A stretch of DNA of 64,000 nucleotides, from NCBI RefSeq assembly GCF_016638705.1, contig NZ_CP067341.1, positions 809,501 to 873,500 of the forward strand, in the 5' to 3' direction. Shown here in pieces: positions 18,410 through 26,410 of the stretch. The number at the start of each line of letters is the position of its first letter. Within the stretch, counting starts at the first letter, position 1. The position numbers and the translations under genes were made by a program. This stretch comes from Lysinibacillus agricola. GTDB lineage: Bacteria; Bacillota; Bacilli; Bacillales_A; Planococcaceae. The notes under the pieces were generated by a model. It was not told the origin of the DNA and did not search any database. It was given only the letters and a program-made list of their open reading frames with translations.

Positions 18410-19558
18410 ATGTTTTCAAATGATACCTTCGATTTAAAGTCGCTTGATGACATATTTAATCGAATGTTAGATACAATCATGAGCTCAAAGGATGATATCT
18501 TTATTATAAGTGAACAAAGCAGAAGAAACTTCGAAGATATGCAAAATGAGCTAGAAATTGTTCGAAAACAAGTTTCAATTGTTATTGATGAAGGCGATGC
18601 TTTAGAAAAAAGTACACAGCTTGCTAAACAAAGACTTGTGTTAGTAAGTAAAGCTTTTGATAATTATACCGAAGAACAAGTCAGAGAAGCATATGAAACT
18701 GCACATGATTTTCAAGTGAAGCTCTCCGTTATTAGAACACAAGAAAAGCAGCTACGTGATAAAAGAGATGATCTAGAGAGAAGATTAAGAGGATTGCTCG
18801 ATACGATTGAACGTGCAGATCATATTGTCAATCAAGTAAATGTCGTTTTGAATTACTTAACTTCAGATTTAAGAAATGTTGGTTTAGCACTAGAACAAGC
18901 AAAAATGAAACAAGATTTTGGTATACGAATTATCGCAGCACAAGAAGAAGAGCGGAAACGTTTATCTAGGGAAATTCATGATGGACCTGCTCAGATGCTG
19001 GCAAATGTACTAATGCGCACTGATTTAATAGATAGAACGTATCGTGAGAAGGGCATTGAATATGCTTTGGCTGAAATTGCTGATTTAAAGAAAACGGTGC
19101 GTAATGCATTATCAGAGGTGCGACGTATTATCTATGATTTAAGACCAATGGCACTTGATGATTTGGGAATCGTTCCGACATTAAAAAAGTACTTATCGAC
19201 AGTGACTGAATATAACCCTGGTGTTGAAGTTCATTTCCAATCGAGAAGTACCGAAAAGCGTATACCTTCAAACTATGAAGTATCTATTTTCCGACTAGTG
19301 CAGGAGTGTGTAACAAATGCCATGAAGCACGGGAATTGTAAGGATATTTGGGTGAAACTTGAGTGGTTGAACAATGCCGTAAATATCGTTGTAAAGGATG
19401 ATGGCAAAGGTTTCGATCCACAGGTAGTTAAAGATCATTCCTTTGGGATTTTAGGAATGAAAGAACGTATCGAAATTTTGGATGGTACAATCTCCATTAC
19501 TAGTGAGATAAATCGAGGTACGACGGTTTTATTTAAAATTCCGTTAGAAGTAGAGTGA
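18410..19558 (+). CDS. degS: Cytoplasmic sensor histidine kinase DegS
   Basis: Soluble two-component kinase that phosphorylates DegU and so sets the balance between motility, competence and exoenzyme production. N-terminal DegS sensor region with long coiled coil (about 1-180), then HisKA_3 dimerisation helix with phospho-acceptor His190 in RLSREIHDGPAQ, then HATPase_c with N-box (ECVTNAMKHG) and G-box (DDGKGFD). No membrane segment, as in Bacillus. 382 aa is the usual size. It is followed after 35 bases by degU. Confidence 0.95.
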   Translation: MFSNDTFDLKSLDDIFNRMLDTIMSSKDDIFIISEQSRRNFEDMQNELEIVRKQVSIVIDEGDALEKSTQLAKQRLVLVSKAFDNYTEEQVREAYETAHDFQVKLSVIRTQEKQLRDKRDDLERRLRGLLDTIERADHIVNQVNVVLNYLTSDLRNVGLALEQAKMKQDFGIRIIAAQEEERKRLSREIHDGPAQMLANVLMRTDLIDRTYREKGIEYALAEIADLKKTVRNALSEVRRIIYDLRPMALDDLGIVPTLKKYLSTVTEYNPGVEVHFQSRSTEKRIPSNYEVSIFRLVQECVTNAMKHGNCKDIWVKLEWLNNAVNIVVKDDGKGFDPQVVKDHSFGILGMKERIEILDGTISITSEINRGTTVLFKIPLEVE

Positions 19559-19593
19559 AGCAATTGTTGCAGAAATTTAGGGGGTAAAGACAA

Positions 19594-20268
19594 ATGACGA
19601 AGATTATTATTGTAGACGATCACCAGCTATTCCGCGAAGGAGTAAAACGTATTTTAGATTTTGAAGATACGTTCGATGTAGTAGCAGAAGGTGATGATGG
19701 TACAGATGTGGTTACTTTATATGCTGAAAATCAACCAGATGTTGTACTAATGGATATTAATATGCCGGGTAAAAATGGAGTAGAGGCTACGGCAGAGCTA
19801 ATTAGTGAATTCCCAGACGCAAAGGTTATTATGCTATCCATTCATGATGATGAAACATATGTAACACATGCGCTAAAATCTGGATCACTTGGCTATATGC
19901 TAAAAGAGATGGATGCTGACGAAATTGTTGAAGCCATTAAAGTAGTCGCGAATGGTGGATCTTATCTACATCCTAAAGTAACTAAAAATCTAGTAGCAGA
20001 ATTCCGTCGTCTATCTGAGCATGAAAATAAAGGAAACTTCCATCAAACAGAAATTCGTCGCCCGTTCCATTTATTAACAAAGCGTGAATGTGAAGTATTA
20101 CAATTATTAACAGACGGTCAATCTAACCGTACGATTGGCGAGACACTGTTTATTTCTGAAAAAACAGTTAAAAACCACGTTTCAAGCATTTTACAAAAAA
20201 TGAATGTAAACGACCGTACACAAGCTGTTGTTACAGCCATCAAAAATGGCTGGGTTGAAGTACGATAA
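19594..20268 (+). CDS. degU: Response regulator DegU
   Basis: NarL/LuxR-type response regulator. Receiver domain about 1-120 with Asp54 in VLMDINMPG as the likely phosphorylation site and DD at 8-9; C-terminal LuxR-type helix-turn-helix (about 155-220, [12 protein letters not shown] ... [14 protein letters not shown]). Its RBS is GGGGGT, 8 bases upstream. It is the partner of DegS just upstream. In Bacillus, DegU controls comK, flagellar and exoprotease genes; the com and flagellar genes follow in this window. Confidence 0.95.
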   Translation: MTKIIIVDDHQLFREGVKRILDFEDTFDVVAEGDDGTDVVTLYAENQPDVVLMDINMPGKNGVEATAELISEFPDAKVIMLSIHDDETYVTHALKSGSLGYMLKEMDADEIVEAIKVVANGGSYLHPKVTKNLVAEFRRLSEHENKGNFHQTEIRRPFHLLTKRECEVLQLLTDGQSNRTIGETLFISEKTVKNHVSSILQKMNVNDRTQAVVTAIKNGWVEVR

Positions 20269-20286
20269 TTGCATAGCATTGAATTA

Positions 20287-20342
20287 AGAGCTGTTTTTAA
20301 AGGCTACTATATTATTAGTAGTTTTTAAAGCAGTTTTTTTAT
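20287..20342 (+). terminator. Intrinsic terminator of degSU
   Basis: Long imperfect stem CTGTTTTTAAAGGCTACTA with TAGTAGTTTTTAAAGCAG, followed by seven T. Confidence 0.75.
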
Positions 20343-20643
20343 GGCTGAACACCTCTGGAAAGAACAACCCTCGTTAGATAAAAATGGATCATCACAAAAG
20401 TGAAGCGTCTCATCGGACACGCCCAGTCGGAACGGAAATCAACTACACGATATGGTGATGAGTCACAAAAATGGAGCACTCCTATGGGTAACGGATCTTT
20501 GTTAAAAGTGTAGCAATTTAAGTTGTGCAACATTTTAAAAACATGGACGTCTTAAGAAAGATGTAGCACCTAAATATTGAAAATGTACAACAAAATTCAT
20601 ACGACGGGATTTATATGCTACAATATGCGCGGGAGGTTTTTTG
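20343..20643. other. Gene-free stretch between degU and the lipoprotein gene
   Basis: No credible gene on either strand. Two loosely similar segments (around 20388 TCATCACAAAAGTGAAGCG and around 20457 GTGATGAGTCACAAAAATGG) suggest a worn repeat. Near the end, TACAATATG followed by GGGAGG probably holds the -10 region and ribosome site of the next gene. Confidence 0.4.
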
Positions 20644-21189
20644 ATGTTAAAGAAAAGTATTCTAGCAGTTCTTACCTTATTAGTGTTAACTGCCTGTAGT
20701 AATAAAAAAGATGAGATAAGTACGGAAGATCGTGCAAAAGTGATTGAAGATGGAACTGTTGGTTTTGAAATGGTTGGCGGTAATGTAGAAAAAGCTACGA
20801 ATGTACCAGCAGCAGAAGAAAAAGCCATTTTAGCGTCTTTCGATGAGTATATTGCTGCGTTAAATGCAGAAGATATCAATCGTTATATGCAATCAATATC
20901 GAAGAATCCAAGAGGCTTTAAGTATGATGAAGAGAAGACTTATGCAGCCGAGGTATTCGACCAATTTGATAGTAAACGTGAAGTAGAAAATGTAACCATT
21001 GCGAAGTATAAGAACGAAGAAGCGGAGGTCTTTGCCAATATGACAATGCACGCTCTGCAGGTTGAAACAAACATCGAACATGAAAGTGCGGGGCGTCAAG
21101 TAACTGTCTTTGTAAAAGAGGATGGAAGCTGGAAAGTAACGAGCGTCTATTATATTGGAGATGACTCTAAATCAAGCACTGGCCAATAA
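20644..21189 (+). CDS. Small lipoprotein with NTF2/SnoaL-like domain, function unknown
   Basis: Signal peptide II with lipobox LTAC near residue 19, so it should be lipid-anchored on the outer face of the membrane. After an acidic linker, residues about 60-170 have the helix-then-sheet layout of an NTF2-like fold (FDEYIAALNAEDINRYMQ ... VTVFVKEDGSWKVTSVYYIG). A TTG directly before the ATG at 20644 is also in frame; the GGGAGG site at 20631-20636 fits the ATG best. I do not recognise a specific family. Confidence 0.75.
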   Translation: MLKKSILAVLTLLVLTACSNKKDEISTEDRAKVIEDGTVGFEMVGGNVEKATNVPAAEEKAILASFDEYIAALNAEDINRYMQSISKNPRGFKYDEEKTYAAEVFDQFDSKREVENVTIAKYKNEEAEVFANMTMHALQVETNIEHESAGRQVTVFVKEDGSWKVTSVYYIGDDSKSSTGQ

Positions 21190-21258
21190 AAATAAGGAAT
21201 TTTGAATAAACCTCTAGGGGATTCACACAGCTTCGCCAAGAGGTTATCTTCATTCAGC

Positions 21259-21410
21259 AGATGTTTTTTGTAGCGAAAGCAAAGCGTCAGCTACAGATGT
21301 TTTTTGTAGCGAAAGCAAAGCGTCAGCTACAGATGTTTTTTTGTAGCGAAAGTGAAACGTCAGCTACAGATGTTTTTTGTAGCGAAAGTGAAACGTCAGC
21401 TACAGAAGAC
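21259..21410. repeat. Short tandem array of the 36-bp repeat (4 units)
   Basis: Four units of the same GTAGCGAAAGCAAAGCG...GCTACA repeat as at 6828, here with GTC instead of GCC before the final AGCTACA. It shares both flanks with the large array: TTATCTTCATTCAG on the left and AGAAGACTCCCACCTC on the right. So the two arrays are copies of one element that differ in unit number. Confidence 0.9.
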
Positions 21411-21454
21411 TCCCACCTCTGAAGGTGGTAAGATGAATGCGGATGAGGTTCCTT

Positions 21455-21482
21455 TTCAGTGGGTGTCCAAACACCTACTGAA
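21455..21482. repeat. Palindrome TTCAGTGGGTGT / ACACCTACTGAA
   Basis: Twelve-base arms with one G-U-type mismatch around CCAA. Related to the perfect palindrome at 21790 and the imperfect one at 7582. Confidence 0.75.
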
Positions 21483-21509
21483 TGAAGATAATGCCTCCGG
21501 CGGATGTCA

Positions 21510-21554
21510 CGGATTTTGAAAGGAATGAATTGTGCGGGCACAATTCAAAATCCG
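21510..21554. repeat. Nested hairpin element
   Basis: Outer arms CGGATTTTGAA (21510-21520) and TTCAAAATCCG (21544-21554) are perfect complements; inside, GAATTGTGC and GCACAATTC form a second perfect palindrome with a GG loop. It follows GCCTCCGGCGGATGTCA, the segment also seen near 2517. Confidence 0.75.
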
Positions 21555-21563
21555 GACGCATTG

Positions 21564-21616
21564 TTTATCTGTGCGAAAGCGAAGCGACAGCAACAATTAC
21601 GCCAAGGCGAAATTGA
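21564..21616. repeat. GCGAAAGCGAAGCGACAGC element, copy A
   Basis: TTTATCTGTGCGAAAGCGAA + GCGACAGCAACAATT, ending in the imperfect palindrome CAATTACGCC-AA-GGCGAAATTG. Copy B is at 21898. Its core resembles the GCGAAAGCAAAGCGCCAGC of the 36-bp unit, so the families are probably related. Confidence 0.75.
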
Positions 21617-21628
21617 TTATACATAGAA

Positions 21629-21775
21629 AATGAATGTGAAATGAATGCTAGAGAAACTGGACAAGAAGTTGAACAATCTAGCAGAAGTCTGGAATGATGA
21701 AAGAGTGAATTGTACTTACTCCTATTCGAAATTCGGACGAAATTACGCAATGTCGTAATTCATTTCACATTCATT
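21629..21775. repeat. 147-bp segment bounded by an 18-bp perfect inverted repeat
   Basis: AATGAATGTGAAATGAAT (21629-21646) is the exact reverse complement of 21758-21775. The 111 bases between contain no gene. The shape is that of a very small inverted-repeat element (MITE-like), but I see no clear target-site duplication. Confidence 0.6.
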
Positions 21776-21789
21776 ATTTTTTATCTTCA

Positions 21790-21809
21790 TTCAGTAGGTA
21801 CCTACTGAA
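21790..21809. repeat. Perfect 20-bp palindrome TTCAGTAGGT/ACCTACTGAA
   Basis: Directly preceded by TTATCTTCA, the same left flank as in the 36-bp arrays. Confidence 0.8.
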
Positions 21810-21817
21810 ATAGAGGA

Positions 21818-21880
21818 ACTCAGTCTAAGAACGCCACGTCCTGTGGCAATGACTGAGTGACCAACGTCGTGTTGGCCTAA
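21818..21880. repeat. Chain of hairpins related to the one at 2561
   Basis: Arms ACTCAGTC (21818-21825) and GACTGAGT (21851-21858) enclose an inner GCCAC-GTCCT-GTGGC hairpin; then CCAAC-GTCGT-GTTGG follows. The layout matches 2561-2645 while most paired bases differ. Confidence 0.6.
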
Positions 21881-21897
21881 AGCCTCCGGACAACATT

Positions 21898-21951
21898 TTT
21901 TATCTGTGCGAAAGCGAAGCGACAGCAACAATTGCGCCGAGGCGCAATTGA
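21898..21951. repeat. GCGAAAGCGAAGCGACAGC element, copy B
   Basis: Same as copy A but its terminal palindrome is perfect: CAATTGCGCC-GA-GGCGCAATTG (21929-21950). The end lies only about 35 bases before the degV start, so it is probably in that gene's leader. Confidence 0.75.
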
Positions 21952-21985
21952 ATGTAAACTATGTAGAATAGGAGAGTGGACATGG

Positions 21986-22828
21986 ATGAGGACAGCAATC
22001 GTAACAGATAGTACTGCATATATTACGGCTGAAGAACGAGCACGCTTAAACATTCATATGATTCCGTTAAGTGTAAATATCTCAGGGCAATTATTTGCAG
22101 AAGAAGTAGATATCACGGCATCTGAATTTTATGATAAAGTACGCGGGGCAAAAGAATTTCCAAAAACAACGCAGCCCCCAATCGGAGAATTTGTCTCTCT
22201 CTTTGAAGAGCTGGCAAAAGAGCATGATGAAGTAATTTCTATTCATTTATCAAGTGGAATCAGTGGAACATATCAAGGCGCCGTTCAAGCAGGCGAAATG
22301 GTGGAAGGCGTTGATGTGTACGCTTTTGATAGTGAAATATCCTGTGCGGTACAGGGTTTTTATGCTATACGAGCAGCTGAAATGGCGGCTCAGGGCTTTT
22401 CTGCAAAAGAAATATTCGCTACATTGGCGGACATGCAGCAGTCTATTCGTGCTTACTTCATTGTAGATGACTTAGCGCACTTACAGCGTGGGGGACGTTT
22501 GTCTTCAGCAGCAGCATTAATTGGCGGCTTATTACAAGTAAAGCCTGTACTTCATTTTGTGGACAAGGTCATTGTACCTTTTGAAAAAATTCGTACGCGT
22601 AAAAAAGCATTAAAGCGTGCGGAGGAGCTACTGGCTGAGGATGCTAAAAAATATGAAGCGATGGATGCGGTTGTGATCCACGCCAATTGCCAGGCTGAAG
22701 CAGAAGAATGGCTAGCACAACTAGCAGCAACCTACCCGAACGTTAACTTTAAATTGAGCTATTTCGGTCCCGTTATCGGCACACACTTAGGTGAAGGCTC
22801 AATGGGACTAGGCTGGACAAAAAAATAA
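21986..22828 (+). CDS. DegV-family fatty-acid-binding protein (FakB type)
   Basis: Cytoplasmic two-domain DegV protein that presents a bound fatty acid to a kinase (FakA) for phosphorylation, according to what is known for FakB proteins. Visible marks: N-terminal AIVTDSTAYI, the fatty-acid-contacting SSGISGTYQGA, LQRGGRLSSAAA, and the C-terminal GPVIGTHLGEGSMGLGW. I start at ATG 21986 (281 aa), the canonical place for the family; the longer reading frame upstream runs into repeat copy B. In B. subtilis the gene between degU and comFA is also a DegV protein, so the order is conserved. Confidence 0.88.
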   Translation: MRTAIVTDSTAYITAEERARLNIHMIPLSVNISGQLFAEEVDITASEFYDKVRGAKEFPKTTQPPIGEFVSLFEELAKEHDEVISIHLSSGISGTYQGAVQAGEMVEGVDVYAFDSEISCAVQGFYAIRAAEMAAQGFSAKEIFATLADMQQSIRAYFIVDDLAHLQRGGRLSSAAALIGGLLQVKPVLHFVDKVIVPFEKIRTRKKALKRAEELLAEDAKKYEAMDAVVIHANCQAEAEEWLAQLAATYPNVNFKLSYFGPVIGTHLGEGSMGLGWTKK

Positions 22829-22837
22829 ACTTAGGTA

Positions 22838-22880
22838 AGACAGTCTCTACAGCAAATTTGTAGGGGCTGTTTTTTTATTT
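22838..22880 (+). terminator. Intrinsic terminator of the DegV gene
   Basis: ACAGTCTCTACA pairs with TGTAGGGGCTGT (with G-U pairs), followed by seven T. Confidence 0.8.
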
Positions 22881-22982
22881 TGTATCGCCGGAAGAAGTAA
22901 GAGAGTCGCTGGTAAGCCCATGAACATCGCCGATAAACATACAAACATCACCAATAAAAAAATCACAGGAAGGAGCAAAGCA

Positions 22983-24350
22983 ATGAAATACAAAGGTTGG
23001 TTGTTGCCACCAGCATTACGAGACTTTCATGAAGGTCGTATTTGGTTAAAGGAGCATACCCCATTTTCAAAGGAAGATATCGAGAAATCGATCCACCATA
23101 AATACTTCCATATAATAGAAGGAATTCAAAAAGTGCCTCATCTAGAATGCAATCGTTGTCATAATGATGATCCACAGCAATTTACAACGTTTGATTGTTC
23201 AAAGTGCCAGCAACAATGTATTTATTGTAGACATTGTCTGAATATGGGCAGAGTGAGTAGCTGCACGCAATTGATAATCTGGATTGGCCCACGCACAATT
23301 AGAACAAGGAAGCATTCACTTAAATGGGCAGGTCAATTTACAGTGCTTCAACAGCAGGCAGCAAATGAAATGTTAGAAAGTGTTAAAGTAAAACGTTCCC
23401 ACCTTACGCATGCAGTGTGTGGGGCAGGAAAAACAGAGCTACTTTTCCTAACTGTTCATTATGCTTTAGAGCAAGGCTTACGGGTATGCATTGCTACGCC
23501 TCGTACAGACGTAGTGCTAGAGTTATATCCACGCTTTCAAAAAGTCTTCCCGCAATCGATTATCCATGCTTTATATGGTGGATCACCAAAGCAGGGGGGC
23601 TATGGACAGCTTGTGTTGGCTACAACTCATCAGCTTTATCGTTTTGAACGAGCCTTTGATGTCATGATTGTTGATGAGGCTGATGCATTTCCGTATACAT
23701 TTGACGAAACCTTACAAAGAGCCGTGCAAAAAGCAAAAACAGAGAACGCACCGATATTATTTGTCACAGCAACACCTTCGCAAAAATTACTGACCCAGTA
23801 TCAAAGTAAAAGCTATTCATTTATCCCGAAGCGCTATCATAATTGTCCATTACCAGTTCCACGATTTATTTCTTTATGGAGCTATGAAAAAAGCTTAAAA
23901 CGAGGAAAAATTCCACGAAAGCTGAAACAATGGACGGAGGAGCGTCTTGCACAAAAAGAGCCCTTTCTATTATTTTTCCCGAAAGTAGAATTAATGAAAA
24001 TAGCAACGCCTCTTTTTCAGCTATTAGATGCAAGCATTATGGCGGTTCATGCTGAAGATCCTGATCGTAAAGAAAAAGTGCTTAAACTACGTCATGAAGA
24101 AGTTCCTGGTTTACTCACAACAACCATTTTAGAAAGAGGGATTACGATAAAGAATGTGCAGGTTGCTGTTATAGGGGCAGAATCGACAATTTTTACTTCC
24201 AGTGCACTTATACAAATTGCAGGGCGAGTTGGGCGGAATGCTAATTTTGCAGATGGAGACGTTGTATTTTTTCATCATGGCATAACAGTTGAAATGGATG
24301 ATGCGCGTATAAAAATCCTTTATTACAATAAGAAAGGATTTCCGCAATGA
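22983..24350 (+). CDS. comFA: Competence ATP-dependent helicase ComFA
   Basis: Superfamily 2 DNA translocase that helps pull single-stranded DNA into the cell during transformation. N-terminal zinc-finger region with CNRCH, CSKCQQQCIYC and RHC cysteines (about residues 55-95), Walker A in CGAGKTEL, Walker B DEADAFP, SAT-like VTATPS, and a helicase C-terminal half ending in QIAGRVGRN. I chose ATG 22983 (455 aa), which follows GGAAGGAG; the in-frame upstream ATG at 22920 has no site and adds 21 residues unlike the family. It overlaps comFC by four bases. Confidence 0.92.
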   Translation: MKYKGWLLPPALRDFHEGRIWLKEHTPFSKEDIEKSIHHKYFHIIEGIQKVPHLECNRCHNDDPQQFTTFDCSKCQQQCIYCRHCLNMGRVSSCTQLIIWIGPRTIRTRKHSLKWAGQFTVLQQQAANEMLESVKVKRSHLTHAVCGAGKTELLFLTVHYALEQGLRVCIATPRTDVVLELYPRFQKVFPQSIIHALYGGSPKQGGYGQLVLATTHQLYRFERAFDVMIVDEADAFPYTFDETLQRAVQKAKTENAPILFVTATPSQKLLTQYQSKSYSFIPKRYHNCPLPVPRFISLWSYEKSLKRGKIPRKLKQWTEERLAQKEPFLLFFPKVELMKIATPLFQLLDASIMAVHAEDPDRKEKVLKLRHEEVPGLLTTTILERGITIKNVQVAVIGAESTIFTSSALIQIAGRVGRNANFADGDVVFFHHGITVEMDDARIKILYYNKKGFPQ

Positions 24351-24937
24351 ATAAAATTGAAACACGTTGCTTATTATGCTCACGTCCTTTGCAATCAGCA
24401 ATTTCATGGAAAATACTTTTAACAAAACAATTTCAGTCAACCATCTGTGATAAGTGTTCGGCTCGATTTGAACATTCCCCGGCTGCAACTGCACTTTACC
24501 AATATAACGACGCTATGAAGGATTATTTGCATCAATATAAATTTCTTCAGGATGTCGCCCTTGCCAAAGTATTTCGGCAGGAGCTACATGCACGATTCAA
24601 AAATGAAAAAGCAACCATTATATTGATTCCAATGCATCCCCTTAAGCAAAAGGAACGTACCTTCTCACATATGGAGGAGCTATTAAAGGCTGCCGATATT
24701 CCCTTTACGCAACTTTTAGAAAAGACGACTACAGAAACGCAAAGTTCTAAAAATAGAGAACAGCGAATACAAGTAGCTCCTCTTTTTCGTCTGATGACTG
24801 GTGCGCATGTAGAGCATAAAGAATATCTTCTTTTTGACGATATAAAAACTACAGGAACTACTTTGCGGCACGCCAGCGAGATTTTATTAAATGCAGGTGC
24901 CCGAAATGTTCGATGCTTTACGCTAATTAATGGATGA
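24347..24937 (+). CDS. comFC: ComF phosphoribosyltransferase-like protein ComFC
   Basis: Late competence protein, 196 aa. N-terminal four-cysteine zinc site (CLLC ... CDKC) and a type I phosphoribosyltransferase fold with the PRPP-loop motif LLFDDIKTTGTTL. It starts in the comFA stop (ATGA), so it is co-translated. No comFB lies between the two, unlike in B. subtilis. Confidence 0.9.
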   Translation: MNKIETRCLLCSRPLQSAISWKILLTKQFQSTICDKCSARFEHSPAATALYQYNDAMKDYLHQYKFLQDVALAKVFRQELHARFKNEKATIILIPMHPLKQKERTFSHMEELLKAADIPFTQLLEKTTTETQSSKNREQRIQVAPLFRLMTGAHVEHKEYLLFDDIKTTGTTLRHASEILLNAGARNVRCFTLING

Positions 24938-25022
24938 AAATGCTAATGCATTGTGTATAATAGATTATGAGTATATAAGATTCGTATAGTGTTGTTAGTT
25001 ATGCCAAGAGGAGGAAAAACAG

Positions 25023-25436
25023 ATGGCAGAGGTTCGTAATTGTCCAAAATGTAATGAGTTTTTTAATTATACAGGGGTCAGAGAAGTATGTCATAAATGT
25101 GCTCAATCTGAAGAGGACTTATATCAAATCGTTTATCGCTTTTTACGTAAACGTGAAAACCGTGCTGCGACAGTAGAACGTATTGTTGAAGCAACTGGAG
25201 CTGAAGAGGAGTTATTGTATAAATGGGTACGCAAGGGGCGCTTACAGACTGCGATGTTCCCTAATCTTGGGTATCCATGTGATAACTGTGGTCACCTAAC
25301 GACAACAGGCAAGCTTTGTACAAAATGTCAGGATGAATTGAAGTCGGAGCTGCGCACATTCGAAGCGGCGAAGGAGTTCCGCGAAAGTGTGGCAGAACGT
25401 GATCGTGTGACATATCACGCAGATCGAAAACGTTAA
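25023..25436 (+). CDS. yvyF: Flagellar operon protein YvyF
   Basis: 137 aa; N-terminal CPKC ... CHKC and C-terminal CDNC ... CTKC pairs suggest two zinc ribbons around a small helical, MerR-like DNA-binding middle (VERIVEATGAEEELLYKWVRKGRL). Family known only as a conserved protein in front of flgM in Bacillales; function not established. ATG 25023 follows AGAGGAGG. Its own terminator separates it from flgM. Confidence 0.85.
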   Translation: MAEVRNCPKCNEFFNYTGVREVCHKCAQSEEDLYQIVYRFLRKRENRAATVERIVEATGAEEELLYKWVRKGRLQTAMFPNLGYPCDNCGHLTTTGKLCTKCQDELKSELRTFEAAKEFRESVAERDRVTYHADRKR

Positions 25437-25444
25437 AGGCATAA

Positions 25445-25484
25445 AGTGTGTTAATTTTAAACAAAATTAGCACACTTTTTTATG
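25445..25484 (+). terminator. Intrinsic terminator of the comF-yvyF unit
   Basis: AAAGTGTG...TAATTTT pairs with AAAATTA...CACACTTT, followed by T-run. Confidence 0.8.
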
Positions 25485-25494
25485 TTTAGAAACT

Positions 25495-25520
25495 TAACAT
25501 TATGTGAGACAATCCGAAAT
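25495..25520 (+). promoter_or_regulatory. Candidate SigD promoter in front of flgM
   Basis: TAAC (25495-25498), 14-base spacer, TCCGAAAT (25513-25520); compare SigD consensus TAAA-N14/15-GCCGATAT. Position fits the known SigD control of the flgM operon. The match is partial. Confidence 0.45.
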
Positions 25521-25557
25521 AATAGGAAGATAAGCTTTTTAGGATGGGGGTTAAAAA

Positions 25558-25818
25558 ATGAAAATTACAACTTATGGCATTAATGCAGTAAACGCCTATA
25601 AAAATAAGGTGCACAATGTAAAATCAGGCACAAACAAGGCATCTTTCGCCGATAAAATCGAAATTTCAAAGGCTGCACAGGAGATGCAAGGAGTTTCAAC
25701 ATATAGCACAGAGCGTGCAGAACGCGTACAACAATTAAAAGAAGATATTGATTCTGGAGAATACAAAGTCGACGCTCGCAAAGTTGCAGAAGATATGCTG
25801 AAATATTATCGTTTCTAA
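25558..25818 (+). CDS. flgM: Anti-sigma-D factor FlgM
   Basis: 86 aa. Disordered, positively charged N-terminal half and C-terminal FlgM helices (KIEISKAAQEMQG, VQQLKEDIDSGEYKVDARKVAEDML) that bind the flagellar sigma factor. FlgM holds SigD inactive until the hook is complete. RBS is GGGGG, 9 bases before ATG 25558. First gene of flgM-flgN-flgK-flgL. Confidence 0.93.
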   Translation: MKITTYGINAVNAYKNKVHNVKSGTNKASFADKIEISKAAQEMQGVSTYSTERAERVQQLKEDIDSGEYKVDARKVAEDMLKYYRF

Positions 25819-25845
25819 GGAATATCAGAGAGGGTGCTTAGCAAT

Positions 25846-26346
25846 ATGTCTGTAGAAGCAATTTGTTCTACACTAACAAAGCTAGAAAGAATGCATAAAA
25901 GCTTACTTGAACTAGCCAATAAAAAAACTGAAATCATCACAGCTGGCGATATCGAAGCACTGGACAAAATGCTCAAGGATGAGCAGGCACATGTAGCGGC
26001 CATCGATAAGCTCGAGCAACAGCGTCAGAAACAGGTAACGGAATACCTTGGAGCAAAAGGATTTGCTTCAACTGACAAAATGACTGTCGCTGATGTCATC
26101 GAGGCTGCTGAACAACAGTCTGAAAAAGAAGCACTATCAGCAGTTCGCAATCGATTAATGCAAATCATCAATGACTTAAAAAAACAAAACGATTTAAATC
26201 AAAAACTAGTGTTCCAATCACTACAATTTGTCAATCTCACATTAGGTGCACTACAACCTCAGACCGAGCAAATGAACTACTCTGGCAGTGAGGTGCGCGG
26301 CACAAATACAATGGCCAAAAAATCATATTTCGATTCGCAAGCATAG
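25846..26346 (+). CDS. flgN: Flagellar export chaperone FlgN
   Basis: About 166 aa, almost all helix and rich in Gln/Lys/Glu, with the FlgN pattern of long coiled coils. FlgN chaperones the hook-filament junction proteins FlgK and FlgL, encoded directly downstream. I prefer ATG 25846 because GAGAGGG lies about 11 bases upstream; a GTG at 25834 would start inside that site. Confidence 0.85.
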   Translation: MSVEAICSTLTKLERMHKSLLELANKKTEIITAGDIEALDKMLKDEQAHVAAIDKLEQQRQKQVTEYLGAKGFASTDKMTVADVIEAAEQQSEKEALSAVRNRLMQIINDLKKQNDLNQKLVFQSLQFVNLTLGALQPQTEQMNYSGSEVRGTNTMAKKSYFDSQA

Positions 26347-26410
26347 TTTCTTGCGCCCATGCAAGAAATTATGCTTGAAATTATAAACGTTAAAAAAGGG
26401 AGGAAAAAAA

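Larger units (their letters stand above)
21190..21985. other. Gene-free, repeat-rich interval before degV
   Basis: Almost the entire 0.8 kb is made of repeat elements listed separately: a short 36-bp array, several palindromes, two copies of a GCGAAAGCGAAGCGACAGC element and a long inverted repeat. No gene is supported on either strand. Confidence 0.7.

Noticed and set aside
20339..20533. Small minus-strand reading frame behind degU
   Set aside because: It begins inside the degU terminator region on the opposite strand, has no ribosome site, and an odd Cys/Phe-rich composition; I see no gene.
21259..21985. An insertion sequence or prophage attachment site
   Set aside because: No transposase or integrase gene and no tRNA gene is present in the window; the repeats are too short and non-coding.
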